DNA of 64,000 bases from Hyperoplus lanceolatus (lineage: Eukaryota; Chordata; Actinopteri; Uranoscopiformes; Ammodytidae). The position numbers and the translations under genes are program-made. The stretch is from positions 1,800,001-1,864,000 of the forward strand of contig CM049414.1 of the NCBI GenBank assembly GCA_026929865.2, in the 5' to 3' direction. The notes under the pieces are model-generated. The model did no database searches and was not told the origin of the DNA. It was given only the letters and a program-made list of their open reading frames with translations. Within the stretch, counting starts at the first letter, position 1, and each line of letters opens with the position of its first letter. Shown here one piece after another: positions 46,481-58,926 of the stretch.

Positions 46481-48361
46481 ACCTTCAGTTTCTCTTTGTC
46501 GTCTGTAAAAGTGAGCCACCGCCACCACTGATCCATCAAGTATTATTTTGTCCAGCCGCTGTCTACAGGTCTGTACACATGAAACACTTAAAAGAGTCTC
46601 ATCATATCATTCCACTTCAGTGATCATCCCTTGTCAAAAGCAGCGGTCAATGTCATTGAATTCAGTATACCATATTTTTTTCTTGACAATCTCCCTTGTA
46701 TCTTATGTACTGCACTTTGCCAAGGTTGCTTGCTGCTGTGGAATGACAAATAGCCGGGGTTGCTCTCAGCCTGAACCGACACTCCACCTTTGAGCCAACA
46801 GGGATTTGTGTTCTACGTTGTGATGATACAGAATATACTCTGTTTGGATGTATGCAGCTACCAGACCAGACTTACTTTCCCGGGTCTTTGGGTATAACGA
46901 TTACAAAAACAAGTGTAAGCCGCTGTAGTGACTTGCAGTGCCACAGCAGCAGAGTGAATAAGAAAAACAAAAGATGTATGCCTCTTGTCTGGTGGGCTAA
47001 CAAGCTAAGGCAGTGCTCGCCAGGGGATTTAAAAAAAAAAGTAAATTATTAAATACACGACTGCACGACGTGACCAAGCAAACAAGCATCCGATAATCAT
47101 TGCCGCTCTGAGGGACGTCAGAGTCAACAAGACTAGTGTCAATTATTTCCCGCTTGAGGTTCAGCAGAACAGAACTGAAATGATAGCTTGGCCTGTCGGG
47201 GGTAAATGAAGCCTCGTAGTTGCCGGTGGTATGAGCTTTTAAGCAGGCTGTTTTTTTAATAATTGAATCACAAATAAATCATGAGGAGCATAATTGAATC
47301 CTTGATTCTTTGTCATTATTTTATATTGGTGGTGTGCAATAATCAACCCTGCGGGCCCAGTTTGAGTTAAAGAGGGAGAATTGTAAAAACGATGTGATGT
47401 GCTTATTGTAAATCAGAAGAGAGGTAGATTATCCCTCCATCACACTGGGGCATCCTATTGTTGGGAGTAGTGCAGCTACCAGGGCCCCAACATTTGGAAG
47501 TCTGTATTTTTACAATTGGGTCAGACAAAAGTTGTTTGTTTCCAGACATGGAGCAAATGTTGGTGATTGGAATTGAAAGGAAAACTTTCAGACAATAATG
47601 GCTCACCAAAAAGTCAAAAATGTCTTATGCCTTCCACGAAGCAGCACAGGTTACTCTTCAGATTCAGCACTCTGGACAGAGCTCACCAAGACCTGAGCCA
47701 CCATGAAGGACATACTAATACAGTTTCCTGCATGAATTATGACAACAATCGTCTAGATTTCTTTTTAATACTCAACATTATGCTAAATTTGAAATCCATT
47801 TCAGAAAAATGTAATGGTTTATTTACGAAGTATGTACCCATCATGCAACAAAGGCGTAAAATCGGATATAAAGTCACAACTGGCGATAAGGAATATTTAT
47901 GTTTTTAAGCTATAAAAAAACATTTTAGTAACAAAGAGGGGAAGAACACCCACAGTGGTACGCTGCCTGTTTGAAGGGCCTATGCATATCTGTCTATGTC
48001 AATCTGACTCGACTGTTGCATGACGTCCACGTACGTGACCAGTTGATTTTTTGGTATATACAAACTACATTTTATTCTAATTATTGTTTATAAAACATAA
48101 ACATGTTCATCAAACTTTATTGTACGGACTACTATTTTTATTTACCTCAATTGACCTCCTTGAATAAAAGTTTCTTACAGATATGCCTGAGTTTCACCAC
48201 ACATACAGTACAGTATCCGACAACGTAACAGATCTTGAGGCATATTAGCTTGATTGTGGTCTAGATTTTTAAGTGATTAAACAAATGACCATGAGGACCA
48301 TGTGTTTTACTGTTATGTAGTTGATCCAGTTACTGAACAAGGCGTGTTTTAAAAGGGAATT

Positions 48362-48432
48362 GGGGCCCATTGACACAGTGGATAGAGCACTCATATGTCC
48401 ATGCCTTGTATATAAATTCAAGTGTCAGCTGC
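48362..48432 (+). repeat. Possible tRNA-like / SINE relic
   Basis: GACACAGTGGATAGAGCACTC resembles a tRNA D-arm with box A, and AATTCAAGTGTC about 40 bases later is a weak box B. The stems do not pair well; it is at most a decayed SINE head. Confidence 0.25.
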
Positions 48433-49260
48433 TGTCATCTTCCATGATGATACAATTCACACCATGAGAGCAGTGTCAGCAGCAGCAGGAAACGTCAGCG
48501 AAAATCAGCTTCTTGGTTTTTTCGTATTTTGTTTCTGTCTGCTTGGCGATCATGCTCATCACTTTACTTGAGAAAAAGCTAATTTAGTTGCCAATTTAAA
48601 TACTCTGTGATTCTCATTCTGACTCTTGAATACAAAGTAAAAAGAATCCCTTGACATGGCAAGATTTGGCAGATGTTTGTGGAAAGCACATTATAGCTGG
48701 AAAGGGATCTGTGCGTCCAGAGACCATACAACTTTTGATGTTGCAGCCGTAAACCCCTCAGTATATTTGATATTGGCCATTTCTACTGAACCTTGACTTC
48801 CCTCCCTGGGAATCTGTAATGCTGCAAGTTGGCTCTTCTTGAAAGTGCACCAATAGATGCTAGAGCAATTAAAAAACTGTGCCATGAAATCATCTCCGCT
48901 CAAATGTTCCGCTCTATTCCCTTGTCAAGGAGAACACGGTCCTCTCCGCAGTAATCCAGTGTTAATAGGACGGGTTCAACTGGAGTGTCAAGAGCAGCCA
49001 AAAGCTGGGGGATTTTCAAAGCCGTCTGACAACCGGAAAAAAAAACACTTCCCAAGCATTGGGATAATGAAGCTCGTACACCAGACAGAAAAGCAACAGT
49101 GAGCAAAACAAATAAATACACTTCGTGCTGTGTTATAATTAGTGCTCGGGGTTCATAGAGAGTGTTGCTTTTCATGTACACAAGTGTTGGATAAAGGGGA
49201 TATACTGTAGCACAAGCTGTTTCTACCTTGGCCACAGAGCTAGGCCACTTGTGTCAGTAG

Positions 49261-49262
<2 letters not shown>

Positions 49263-49291
<29 letters not shown>
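49263..49291. repeat. (GT)n microsatellite
   Basis: A short GT run. Confidence 0.9.
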
Positions 49292-49812
49292 TGTTAAAGA
49301 GTTAACGAGAGAAACAACCCCACTGTTGTGCCCACTGACCCTGCAATGGTAGAATCCCTTCTGCAATTTCAGCTGCAGTACATAAAGACTGATTATGTAA
49401 CAACACATTGTGTTAAAACATGTCATAAGAAGAAAAATAGCTCTGAGGTTCATCACTGGTTTTAAAGCCCTTATGTATCAATTTGTAGACTTAATACACG
49501 GACATGGCTTCATTTACAAGGCTATATTAGGTCAACTGTAGGCTACTTCCTTTTTACATTCTGACCCAAGTGAAACAAAATTACCAGATTATTAGTGTAC
49601 ACAATTGTCAGAAAATAACAAAACAATATAAGTAACACCTGCTGGTGTTTATTCAAAGTGCAGTTTTACACCACAGACCCCAGCAAACCATTGGAGCAGC
49701 CACTTTTCAGAATCACAACAAAAGAACAGCTGGTGTATCTATTTATGTGCAGCCAAACTTACTCAGGTTGTTTTAATGAATAATTCAGACAATAATCTGC
49801 CTTTTTTTAAAC

Positions 49813-51018
49813 AAAATCATTGAAAAAGCTGTTTATCAACAGCTAAATAACTACTTAGCAATGAACAACTGCTTTGATGTTTTCCAGTCAGGATTTCGAC
49901 AACACCACAGCACTGAGACTGCTCTCAGACTGGAGACTGGATCTCAGTGCCGCTTTTGACACAGTTGACCACAGCATATTACTAGATCAACTAGCAAACT
50001 GGGTTGGACTGTACTAAACTGGTTTGAATCCTACTTAAAGGACAGAGACTACTATGTGTCAATAGGCAATTTCACATCTGAGCGGACACATATTGAATGC
50101 GGGGTCCCCCAAGGTTCCATTCTTGGGCCTCTTCTGTTTAACATCTACATGCTCCCACTAGCTCAGATTATGAATAAAAACAAATTATGCTACCATAATT
50201 ATGCAGACGACACACAAATTTACATAACCATATCACCAGGAGACTACAGTCCGATACAAGCACTGAGTAAGTGCATTGAACAAATCAATGATTGGATGTG
50301 CCAAAATTTCCTTCAATTAAACAACGAAAAAACTGAAGTAATTGTCTTTGGTGCCAAAGATGAACAATTAAAAGTCAGCGCACAGCTTAGATCTGTTATA
50401 CTAGAAACCACACACCAAGCCAGACATCTTGGTGTTGTCATAGACTCCGACTTGAATTTCAAGAAACACATAAAATCAATTAATAAGTCAGCATACTACC
50501 ACCTTAAAAACATATCAAGAATTAAAGGACTTATGTCTCAGCAAGATTTAGAAAAACTTCATGCATTTATCTTTAGTAGACTTGACTACTGTAACAGTGT
50601 TCTTGCAGGCCTTCCAAAAAAATCTATCAGACAGCTTCAGCTAATTCAGAACGCTGCTGTTCGAGTCCTCACTAGGACCAAAAAAGTGGATCACATTACC
50701 CCAGTTCTGAGGTCTTTACACTGGCTTCCTGTCACTCAAAGAATTGATTTAAAAATACTGATGTTGGTTTATAAAGCACTAAATGGTTTAGCGCCAAAAT
50801 ACATTACTGATCTGCTGATACGTTATGAACCGTCCAGAGCCCTTAGGTCGTCTGGGACAAGTTTACTTACAGTCCCAAGAGTTAGGACTAAACGAGGAGA
50901 AGCAGCTTTTAGTTTTTATGCACCAAATATCTGGAACAAACTCCCAGAAAACTTGAGGTCTGCTGCAACCCTCAGTTCTTTTAAATCGAGTCTGAAGACT
51001 TTTCTGTTTCCATTTTAA
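49813..51018 (+). pseudogene. LINE reverse transcriptase, 5'-truncated and frameshifted
   Basis: The long open part runs from 50011 or before to TAA after 51015 (320 residues from 50056). It shows GVPQGSILGPLLF (residues 16-28 of that frame) and the YADD catalytic motif at residues 49-52, then the L2/CR1-type C-terminus (LDYCNSVLAGLP, LHWLPVTQRIDLKILMLVYK, WNKLPENLRSA). Upstream, KIIEKAVYQQLNNYL (49813 on) and DLSAAFDTVDHSILLDQL (49940 on) are in other frames, with a deletion between them and a frame change before 50011. The endonuclease domain is missing. It cannot retrotranspose by itself. Confidence 0.85.
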
Positions 51019-51172
51019 CCTGTACTTTTTATTTTATTTAAATGTTTTACTTCTTTTCATTCGCTGTTCTAATGTGTTTTATGTATTTTAATCTTGCCCC
51101 TGTAAAGCACTTTGAGTGGCCTTGTGTTTGAATTGTGCTATATAAATAAACTTGCCTTGCCTTGCCTTGCCT
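49813..51172 (+). mobile_element. L2-type LINE, 5'-truncated
   Basis: Begins abruptly inside the reverse transcriptase and ends with a 3' UTR (AAGCACTTTGAGTGGC, GTGCTATATAAATAAA) and a (CTTGC)n tail at 51151-51172, the form of fish L2/Maui LINEs. 5' truncation is the usual result of target-primed reverse transcription. Confidence 0.85.
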
Positions 51173-51962
51173 TTTCCAGCATGCAGCAACCATGATCTGA
51201 TTACGTGCTGTGCACACAGCAAGTTTTGCACACAACAAAAGGACACTTTGTTAGTTTGCTGAGGTGTTGAAGGAGTCATAAAAGGCTTCAAATGATCATG
51301 TCATGTTTTCTGTTGTCGTTGTTTTTTTCAGGTTAAGTTTTGATAAGCTCCTGACTAGATCAACTGTACTTTTATGGTAATATCTTGACCAAGCTCTGAC
51401 CATCTTAAAGTCAACACAGAACTTGGTTTCAAGCCTTATAGAGCCTAAGCATCCTATGGCCAGCTTTCATACACATAACCTGTATGTAGTGAAGCATTCT
51501 TTCCTGGTTAGATCATAGCTCAGGATGTGTAAATGGACAGATTCCGCACAGCAACACGTTTAAAAGAAGTTGGGACAGGGGCATGTTTACCACTCATTAC
51601 ATCAGCCTTTCTTTTAACAACACTGAGTAACCGTTTCGGTACCAAGGACATTAATTGTTGACATTTTGAAAGCAAAATTATTTTCCATTCTTGCTCGAAA
51701 TACAACTTCAGATGCTCAACATTCCGGGGTCTCCATTGTGATATTTTGTGCTTTAATGCACAACATTTTTTCAATGGGAGGCGGGTATGGACTGCAAACA
51801 GGCCTTTCTAGTACCTCTGTTCATATGAAGCTAAGCATATATTTCTGAAAAACATGTAACCCAGTAGAAAATTGGGCCCTGATATATTATTTTATTTCCC
51901 ATATTATCCCCTTATTTCTCATATAGTTTCCCCTTTCTGTAGCCTACTTAGCCTGTAATATC
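51173..51962. other. No gene recognised
   Basis: No feature identified. Confidence 0.4.
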
Positions 51963-52350
51963 CAAGCCCCAACCTCAGCGATTTTTACCAGCATCCAATA
52001 AGGAAGTGGTCCACAAAACCATTCTAGTCTGTATGTTCAGGTCATATCTCCATGACAACACTGTCATGTTTTTAGTTTTTATTCTTTTTGGAGGTTAAAA
52101 TGTATTGCGATCTCTTGAGTGACAGCTCTACGCCAGTTATCCCTCACTTTGCCTCGGAGGTATACGTCAGCTCGATGGGCCTATCTCCCTCCCCCCGGCG
52201 TGACGTCGATTCCCTTTTTCGGCAAGAGGAGTGAGGCGGAGTAAAAATCTCACAAGATGGCGACGCGCATAAACCAGGATTATTGGATGCCGTGTGAATA
52301 ACTGAGGTCAGACAGGATGCTACATCCATTTTAATATACTATCTATGGTA
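51963..52350. repeat. Dispersed repeat, copy 2 (copy 1 at 10513-11020)
   Basis: From CAAGCCCCAACCTCAGCG through TCTAGTCTGTATGTTCAGG, GGCCTATCTCCCTCCCC and CTCACAAGATGGCG to ACTATCTATGGTA. Shorter than copy 1 and diverged. Confidence 0.65.
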
Positions 52351-52385
52351 ATATCCCCTTAGTTCTCATATTGTTTACTTGTTGG

Positions 52386-52386
<1 letters not shown>

Positions 52387-52444
<58 letters not shown>
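52387..52444. repeat. (ATT)n microsatellite
   Basis: About 19 trinucleotide units. Confidence 0.95.
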
Positions 52445-52445
<1 letters not shown>

Positions 52446-54475
52446 TTTCGGACAATTCCACACAATACACAATTATCTCTTAATTAGTGTTGTCCGAAGG
52501 GTGACGGAAGAAGCCTAAGGCTTATCGAGTCCCGCCCCCAATTTCATCAGATTCAGAATCAGATACACATTTACTGATCACAAATAAAATAAATAAAAAT
52601 AAAAATAAAAAGGAAGAAAACACACAAATATGCATTTTTTTTTAAATGTGATGATTAATGATTAATGATGATGATTAATCCACTTGCTTCAGCTTTTAAG
52701 ATCAGTTCTGCTCCGTTCTGATTTTCTGCACAATGCAGAGTTTGTTTTGCACTTTTATTGTGGCCTTTTCAAAGTCATTATCTGGTAGTCTAAACACAAC
52801 TGCAAAAGTATTTAAACCCAAACAAGTCATTCTGCTGACCTCTCTTTTACAATAATGTTATGATAGTGCCATTCACCTTTACTCCGCTTATTAGTGCTCT
52901 GCTTTCAGTCTATAATTTTCCATAATTTTAGAAACAATCAGTAATTTTGAAGCTAAAATAAAACTGGAAACTATTGGCTGTATCTCAGAATACAGACCTC
53001 CTATTGGTTAGAGGGAAGTAAGCCCCGCCCTTCACGTTGATGTCGTCAATGCGCAGCCAGAACTCTAACACAAGCAGACGAGTGAGAACGAGCTGAGAAA
53101 ACGAGTCAAACTATATAAATAGTCAGTTATTAAATTGTATAAAAACTGAGTGGAAGTTGAAGGGAAACATAACCGAAGTGAGAGAGAGGGAATTGATGGC
53201 CGAGTGCCGGGAGTTTTATTATTTTCGGCGAGTTTTGGTGAGTACATGAAGCTAGAAGCTAAATCTAATGCTCATTGCTAACTGTGCTAGCCATGCTTTG
53301 TGTTATCATGCTGTGTCTTACCCATGGACATATAAAGAAATGTACAGCGGACTGAAAACCGTTGGAAGATGGCCGCCCACCAGCCGCCCATTCATTCCTC
53401 TGAAAGCTGCACATTGGCGCAAAGAAGCCACAAGGAGAACGCTTCCGCATCCCAATGGGTCTTCATGGAGCATGCACATTGTGAGTTCCATGACGTCAGC
53501 GTGATGTCGACGGATGTCGAAATATTCTCTCGTTAGCCTTGTAGCATCACATTGTTTACAGACCATGGAAGTATAAGTTACTAACCCCCCGATGATTCTC
53601 TATGTGATCTTTAAATGACACTCCCATTTTTGTAAAGTGATATAAGGGTTAACAAGTTCTAAACGAAGATTCTTCCTGCCATCTGGGCAACAATGATTAA
53701 CTAATGTAAGCTAAAGGCTAAGCTAGTGGGGTAGCGCTGTTTGTAGGCAATGTTCTTAAATCAACCGTCATTCCTGTTAAGTATAAAGAATAACCTTTGA
53801 CACGAGATGTTAACAGAAATGTTAAGCCTACTAGCAATGTTATAAATACGGAGCACTGAGCCCGGAGGCTGGGCCGAAAACAACATTTGTTTCACTACGG
53901 CTCCTTTCAGCGGCCCACCCCCCTCTGCTGTGAATAACTGATAAAAACGGCGAATAAAAACGGCTAATAAAATGCTTATAAAATTGGGGTTTGGTCAATT
54001 AAGCAAAGCAAATTTTCTAAACACTTGAAAGTAACTCTGAACAAAATACAAAATCAAATACAGCATATTATAATTCAAAAGGTTTTAATAAGATTCAAAT
54101 GAAAGATAGAACCAGTTAGATTAGAACACAGTCTGGGGGTCAGAACACAGGACCCTTAGAGCCAGCTAGTGTCTGGGGGTAAAAGCATAGGAAAATCAGA
54201 ACCAGCGAGAACAGCCTGGGACTCAGAACACAGGAGAAGACCCAACTGGATTATAACATCAGCCTGTCATACTCTACAACTAGGCCTACTCTACATTTCA
54301 GCCCTGAAGGTTACAGGGAAAGATGAGAAGGTGCTCTTTCTGTGTGGTTGCCCCAAGTCGTCTTCCTGGTGTATTTCCTTGGCATGATGGCTTTTCTACA
54401 ATGTGTATGACATTAAAATAAAACATATGTCATGTAATATTACATTAAAATATGTTTAAGACTAAACTTAACTTG
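52445..54475. other. No gene recognised
   Basis: GATTAAT repeats near 52648-52680 and a CpG-containing stretch at 53360-53540 (GATGGCCGCCCACCAG) that may belong to a dispersed repeat; no coding feature could be supported. Confidence 0.4.
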
Positions 54476-54483
54476 TCCCTTAT

Positions 54484-54522
54484 GGTGGGGGAAAGTGAGA
54501 CAGTGGCTCACTTTCCCCCACC
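54484..54522. repeat. Perfect 16-bp-stem hairpin at the end of the GTGAGAC-type copy
   Basis: GGTGGGGGAAAGTGAG (54484-54499), loop ACAGTGG, then the exact complement (54507-54522). The arms are the family's own GGGGAAAGTGAG motif facing itself. Confidence 0.85.
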
Positions 54523-54888
54523 ACCACAATTTGAGACAAAACTACCTCTCTTAGCATTTCAGGCTAATCTTCAGTTATCAGCATCACATGGTTTCATATG
54601 TTGGTAGTTCATCAACACGTATGATAGAATTTTTTCTACGTGAATACATTTGCTTTGGCACAACAGTTGATTAAGTTGACAGCAAGAAAATTTACTTTTA
54701 CATGCAAAATACCTATTTTGGTGAAAAAAACATGCTTACCACAGCACCAAAAGGTCCTCTCTTTCAGGGCCAAGGGGAAATGAGAGGGGCTTGAAAACAT
54801 CATCTCACATGACCACAAATGTTTTCCGTTGCCTAGATACAGGGGGTGGCTCACGTTACCCGATGCCTCAGATTCCCCCGTTCTCCCC
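54484..54888 (-). repeat. GTGAGAC-type dispersed element, minus-strand copy
   Basis: On the minus strand it starts GGGGAGAACGGGGGAATCTG and follows the same order as 15177-15520 (CATCGGGTAA, TTTTCAAGCCCCTCTCATTT, GATTAGCCTG, TCAAATTGTGG), ending in a hairpin at 54484-54522. Confidence 0.65.
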
Positions 54889-54889
54889 T

Positions 54890-55766
54890 ACATGGTCTAA
54901 AGATAATTATGAGCCATTGATTGAAATCCAGAAAAAAATTCTGGAGACACATTTCTATTCCCCGCTGTCCCCTGCTGTATTTGAGTGAGCGGTGATACCT
55001 CCTTCTGGCACCGTTGTGATTTGGGGACCCATCCAGCTCGCGCAAAAAATAACGTAATACCAGGCTTGGCCACTGGGCACTGCTGTATGCTGGGAGAAGG
55101 CACATTCCTGGGGGCCTAGTCTTACCATGAGGCTCAGTAAGAATGCTCGTATTTGACCGCTGATGCTGTGTGTGAACCTGCGTCTATGTTACTGTTGTAC
55201 AGTGTTGAAGCTACAGTTAAAGCAGCACATTATTGCACTGATAACCTGATAGAAAATCCATTTTACTTTGCTGCTCAATTTATTTGCACTTTACTTTTGC
55301 GGTGTTTTATGCTTACAATTTGAGCATGTATGCTCTGTTATAAACTATTTGTGCTCATGGTATGTAGTATAAAGACTGCTCTAAATGCACTTATTATAGC
55401 CTTTAATTTAATATTTTGAGGAAAGATGTGTTTTATGTTACATAGTGAATAAGGCTTATTTAACCATATTTCATGGTTAAAATAGTTGAAGTGATTTGGA
55501 ATTCATGATAAATAGCTAAACACAATTCATATTTAGTTAAGAGTATAACAGATTTCCTCTGTGGGAAAAAGCTGTACAGTTAAAAAACATAATTCTGCAT
55601 TACTATTGTGTTTCAACAGTATGTTGAGGATTTTTATGATGGCCACAAAGAATGTTAATTCGAGACCCATGTAGTAATAGCCTGTTTTTATATAGGCTAG
55701 GTTTTTTGGAGTCCTTGAAGAATCTGGATGGAATTCCAAACCGAAGAATCTAAAGGAAAACTAAAC
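54890..55766. other. No gene recognised
   Basis: No feature identified. Confidence 0.4.
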
Positions 55767-55770
55767 TTAA

Positions 55771-57376
55771 AGAGCAACTTGCAGGTTAGAGACCCCAGTT
55801 AAACAGCATATAGGAAAAAAATTCAACTACTCGATTTAAAAAAAATATTTAAAAATATACATCACAGTGGCTTCTGGAGCTATTTTTGTGCGAGAATTGT
55901 TCATCCGCATCTAAAAAAAGGCACAAGGCCGTGACGTCACGGGAGGGACTGCGGTCCATTCGAACAATAGAAATTAATGCGTTTTAGTGATATTTTGGAC
56001 ACTTGTAAAAATATATTCATGTGGATATGACGGGACACACACTTATAATTGTGATCCATATATGTCTAAGAGAACAGGACAAGTCAAGGATCAGAAAATA
56101 AAACTAAATAATAACAGAAATATGGACGGGAGTGATGGCATGTTTACAGGCTGACTGTGACTTACTACTGAGCGTTAGCTAAAGATATGCTGTGTCCACG
56201 TCGCGGCCAGACTACCACACGCCTACACTGTGATCACGTTGTAAATGATTGCTATTGTTTCAGCAGTAAGTGAACTAGTGTTGTGTAGGTTATCTAACAC
56301 TGACAGGAGTAGCCTATTGATACCTGTTATGAAACTATAGTCTCGGACTAATTGTAACTCCACATGCTGCTGCTCTAACGTTACCGCACGGGAGAGAGAG
56401 CGGGCGGGCGAGCGAGCGAGAGAAAGAGAGCGAGTGATTTATCAGATTTGTTCTACAATAGGAATAAAAGCATTGAGGATCAAATTAAAGTAAATACAAC
56501 ATACAGTAAATTGATTATGACTATGGGTTATGACTTGTTAGCTAGTGGTTATGCTGCCAGCAATACATTATAACCACACGTTGCTTCTCTCACCATTGAA
56601 ATTAGTATGCCGACTAACTTTGGAAGTTTAAAAACATTAGCAAACAAGATTTACAGATCATAGTTTCTGTGGGATGAATTTCTGACGGCTCCGTGTCCGG
56701 TCGGCCCTAGCTAGGTCCTAGGTCTGTGTCCCACCGTGTGTCCGTCACCGTCAGTCCAGCTGCGGCTCGGGACAGAGATTGTGAAGCAGCTCAGCTGTTT
56801 ATTAAACCACGCAGGTCAGGTGTTGTATGGGTATCCCCTCCTCAACTTCACCTTGTCGCATAATAAGCCTCCAGTCCTGTCTAAAATGATCACCGTGTGT
56901 TTCGTGAGGGAGGGAGGCGGCTGCGGCAGCAATGTAGTCCCGTCTCTTCACGTCTAAACACACCCGGTGACTACAGCTAGCTAGCGCGGTTTACAGTATG
57001 TACTGTTACAGACACCGTGGACTACTTTTCCTCAAAGGCTGGAGTACACAATACTTCTCCATTATTTTAAAAATGCAATGTAAAACTACAGAACAAAAAG
57101 GAACACACTAAATGACAACAGTTCAATTCACTACTACCTACTACTGTGCATTGGTTGAGGCTGTTAGGTTCGGTCAGGTTCTCACGACTCCCTCCCGTGA
57201 CGTATTCGAATGCTGTGAACTTTTTAGCAGCGTAGCTCAAAAACGCCACTTTTCTCTCAGAATTTACACATTTGTGTTTTGAAAAACGTATAAAATCCTT
57301 CATAGTCTTTTTGAATGGGCATGTCCAGAGTAGGTTATGAATCAATCTCGTTTTTTTTTAACCTGCAAGTTGCTCT
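55771..57376. mobile_element. 1.6-kb TTAA-flanked element (AGAGCAACTTGCAGGTTA ends), Kolobok-like
   Basis: TTAA at 55767-55770 and 57377-57380 border AGAGCAACTTGCAGGTTA and its complement, an inverted repeat of about 18 bp. The interior includes a purine-rich GAGCGAGCGAG tract near 56400 but no transposase-like frame. Probably non-autonomous. Confidence 0.75.
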
Positions 57377-57664
57377 TTAAGTGGTGTTTTAGCCGACACC
57401 CCTGAAGTGAATCCAGTGATATAGCAGATCAGCACGGTACATTCAGCAGTTTCCTCTACTACTTTTGTTGAGAACAAAATACTAGGCTACTAGAAGTGCA
57501 GGATAAAAAAATACTTGAAGTGCAGGATAAACCTCTTGCTGTCTGTTGATGTGCAATACATATTGAAGGTTATAGCCTACAAGTAGGCCTACCTGTCTGT
57601 TCTACTCATTTCAACTGACTTGTGAAAACTGCTCAGAAAGATCAAATTTTTTGGACATTTAGCA

Positions 57665-57815
57665 ACTTTTTTTTTACAGTACGCAAATAGTTACTTTCCC
57701 TGGTAACAAGTTACTTCTATCATAAAGTAATTAAGTTACTAACTCAGTTACTTTTTGGAACGAGTAGTGAGTAACTATAACTAATTACTTTTTTAAAGTA
57801 ACGTTCCCAACACTG
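57665..57815 (-). mobile_element. hAT-type terminal fragment (CAGTGTTGGGAACGTTAC)
   Basis: On the minus strand from 57815: CAGTGTTGGGAACGTTACTT then repeated AGTTACTT/AAGTAACT motifs, a known style of fish hAT MITE terminus. The opposite end is not recognised. Confidence 0.5.
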
Positions 57816-58284
57816 CATTGGGTTGAATTTTTGTGATTTTGTGATGCTTCAGCACATACCTTCTTGTTAGCTCTGCAGCTACAAATTGACACCAAGGACA
57901 AACACATCTGAACTCACCAAAATTACAAAACATACCAAAGAAGCTTTTGTATTTCGATCATAGTAGGGTTTAAGACATACATTATAAAAACTATGAGAAC
58001 TCTCAAAGAATACAGCTACTGTATGCATGATTACATAAATAAACTTTATTTAAATGAGTAAATCGATAGTGAATTTGTTTGACGTACAGTATGTATCATG
58101 TAAACCATGACCCTTGCTAACAGATCTTCATGAGTGCAAATACTTTCCTGGCATTCCAGGGGTAAATACACACATTTTTTGGCTTATTGTTTTTGTGATG
58201 AATGGGCCAAGTGCTTTAGTTGGCTGTGTGATTCTTTTTGGCCAATAGTGGAGCTTACTTTCGTCAGAATCGTTCAGTTGATTA

Positions 58285-58468
58285 TACAAGCGTGAAAATT
58301 GGTGTGAGCAGTCTCCATGGGTCACTTGACAAGAAAATTGTCCGAGACATTTGAAATGTTCTCATACAAATGTATTGGGTTTATAATTTAAATATAATTT
58401 TTTTCATTTTATTGTCTCAGACAATTTTCTTGTCAAGTGACCGCTCGTGCCAATTTTCACGCTTGTAT
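58285..58468. repeat. Imperfect inverted repeat downstream of the mucin-like gene
   Basis: The left arm (58285-58350) and right arm (58411-58468) are complementary for most of their length; both contain ACAAGCGTGAAAATTGG and CTTGACAAGAAAATTGTC on opposite strands. The loop is about 60 AT-rich bases. It may be a MITE or a foldback in the distal 3' flank of the gene. Confidence 0.6.
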
Positions 58469-58769
58469 CACACATCGAAAGATTGTACATTTATCTGCTC
58501 CACTACAAGGGTCCTGGATAGTGACATGTTGAATTGGAGAAACTCTTGTTAATACAAAGTTAAATAAGATAGAGGTATTTTCTCTGATTTTACGTACAAC
58601 TATAAATACATGTTTTAAATGTGCAGGAAGATAAATGATACCAAAGTGTTTTATATGGAAATGTTCAGAACACATTAGCCCTTTGTTTTCTAAGGTCTAC
58701 TTATGTCTGTGTAAATAAATCATATTTTGCATATGCGAGCCAAGACTCCAGAGGGTTAAACGGAAGCTG

Positions 58770-58775
58770 TTTAAT
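58770..58775 (-). promoter_or_regulatory. Candidate polyadenylation signal (ATTAAA) of the mucin-like gene
   Basis: ATTAAA on the minus strand lies about 65 bases after the stop codon. It is the only near-consensus signal close to the stop; an AATAAA further away at about 58044-58049 is an alternative. Confidence 0.35.
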
Positions 58776-58840
58776 ATGAAGACAATCACGATTCTTGGAT
58801 CTTGGGTTGACGGTTTTTCAAATGGAAATCATTACTGATA

Positions 58841-58926
58841 CTATGACTGGCTTGACAGCAGCCATGACAACAGTCCAAGGCAGGATGCAGTGACAAGACT
58901 GATCGTGTGGCATACTCCACCTGAAG
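58841..58926 (-). CDS. Last exon: GPI-anchor signal and stop codon
   Basis: Acceptor CTCATTTACAG. The 86 bp encode SSGGVCHTISLVTASCLGLL then SWLLSSQS and TAG. Small residues (SSGG) followed by a hydrophobic stretch that runs nearly to the C-terminus, with no basic cytoplasmic tail, is the layout of a GPI-attachment signal rather than a transmembrane anchor with an intracellular domain. Confidence 0.75.

Larger units (their letters stand above)
45576..49812. other. No gene recognised in 4.2 kb
   Basis: Apart from the weak signals at 46423 and 48362 and the (GT)n at 49263-49291, no coding block with splice sites or repeat boundary could be supported. Confidence 0.4.
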
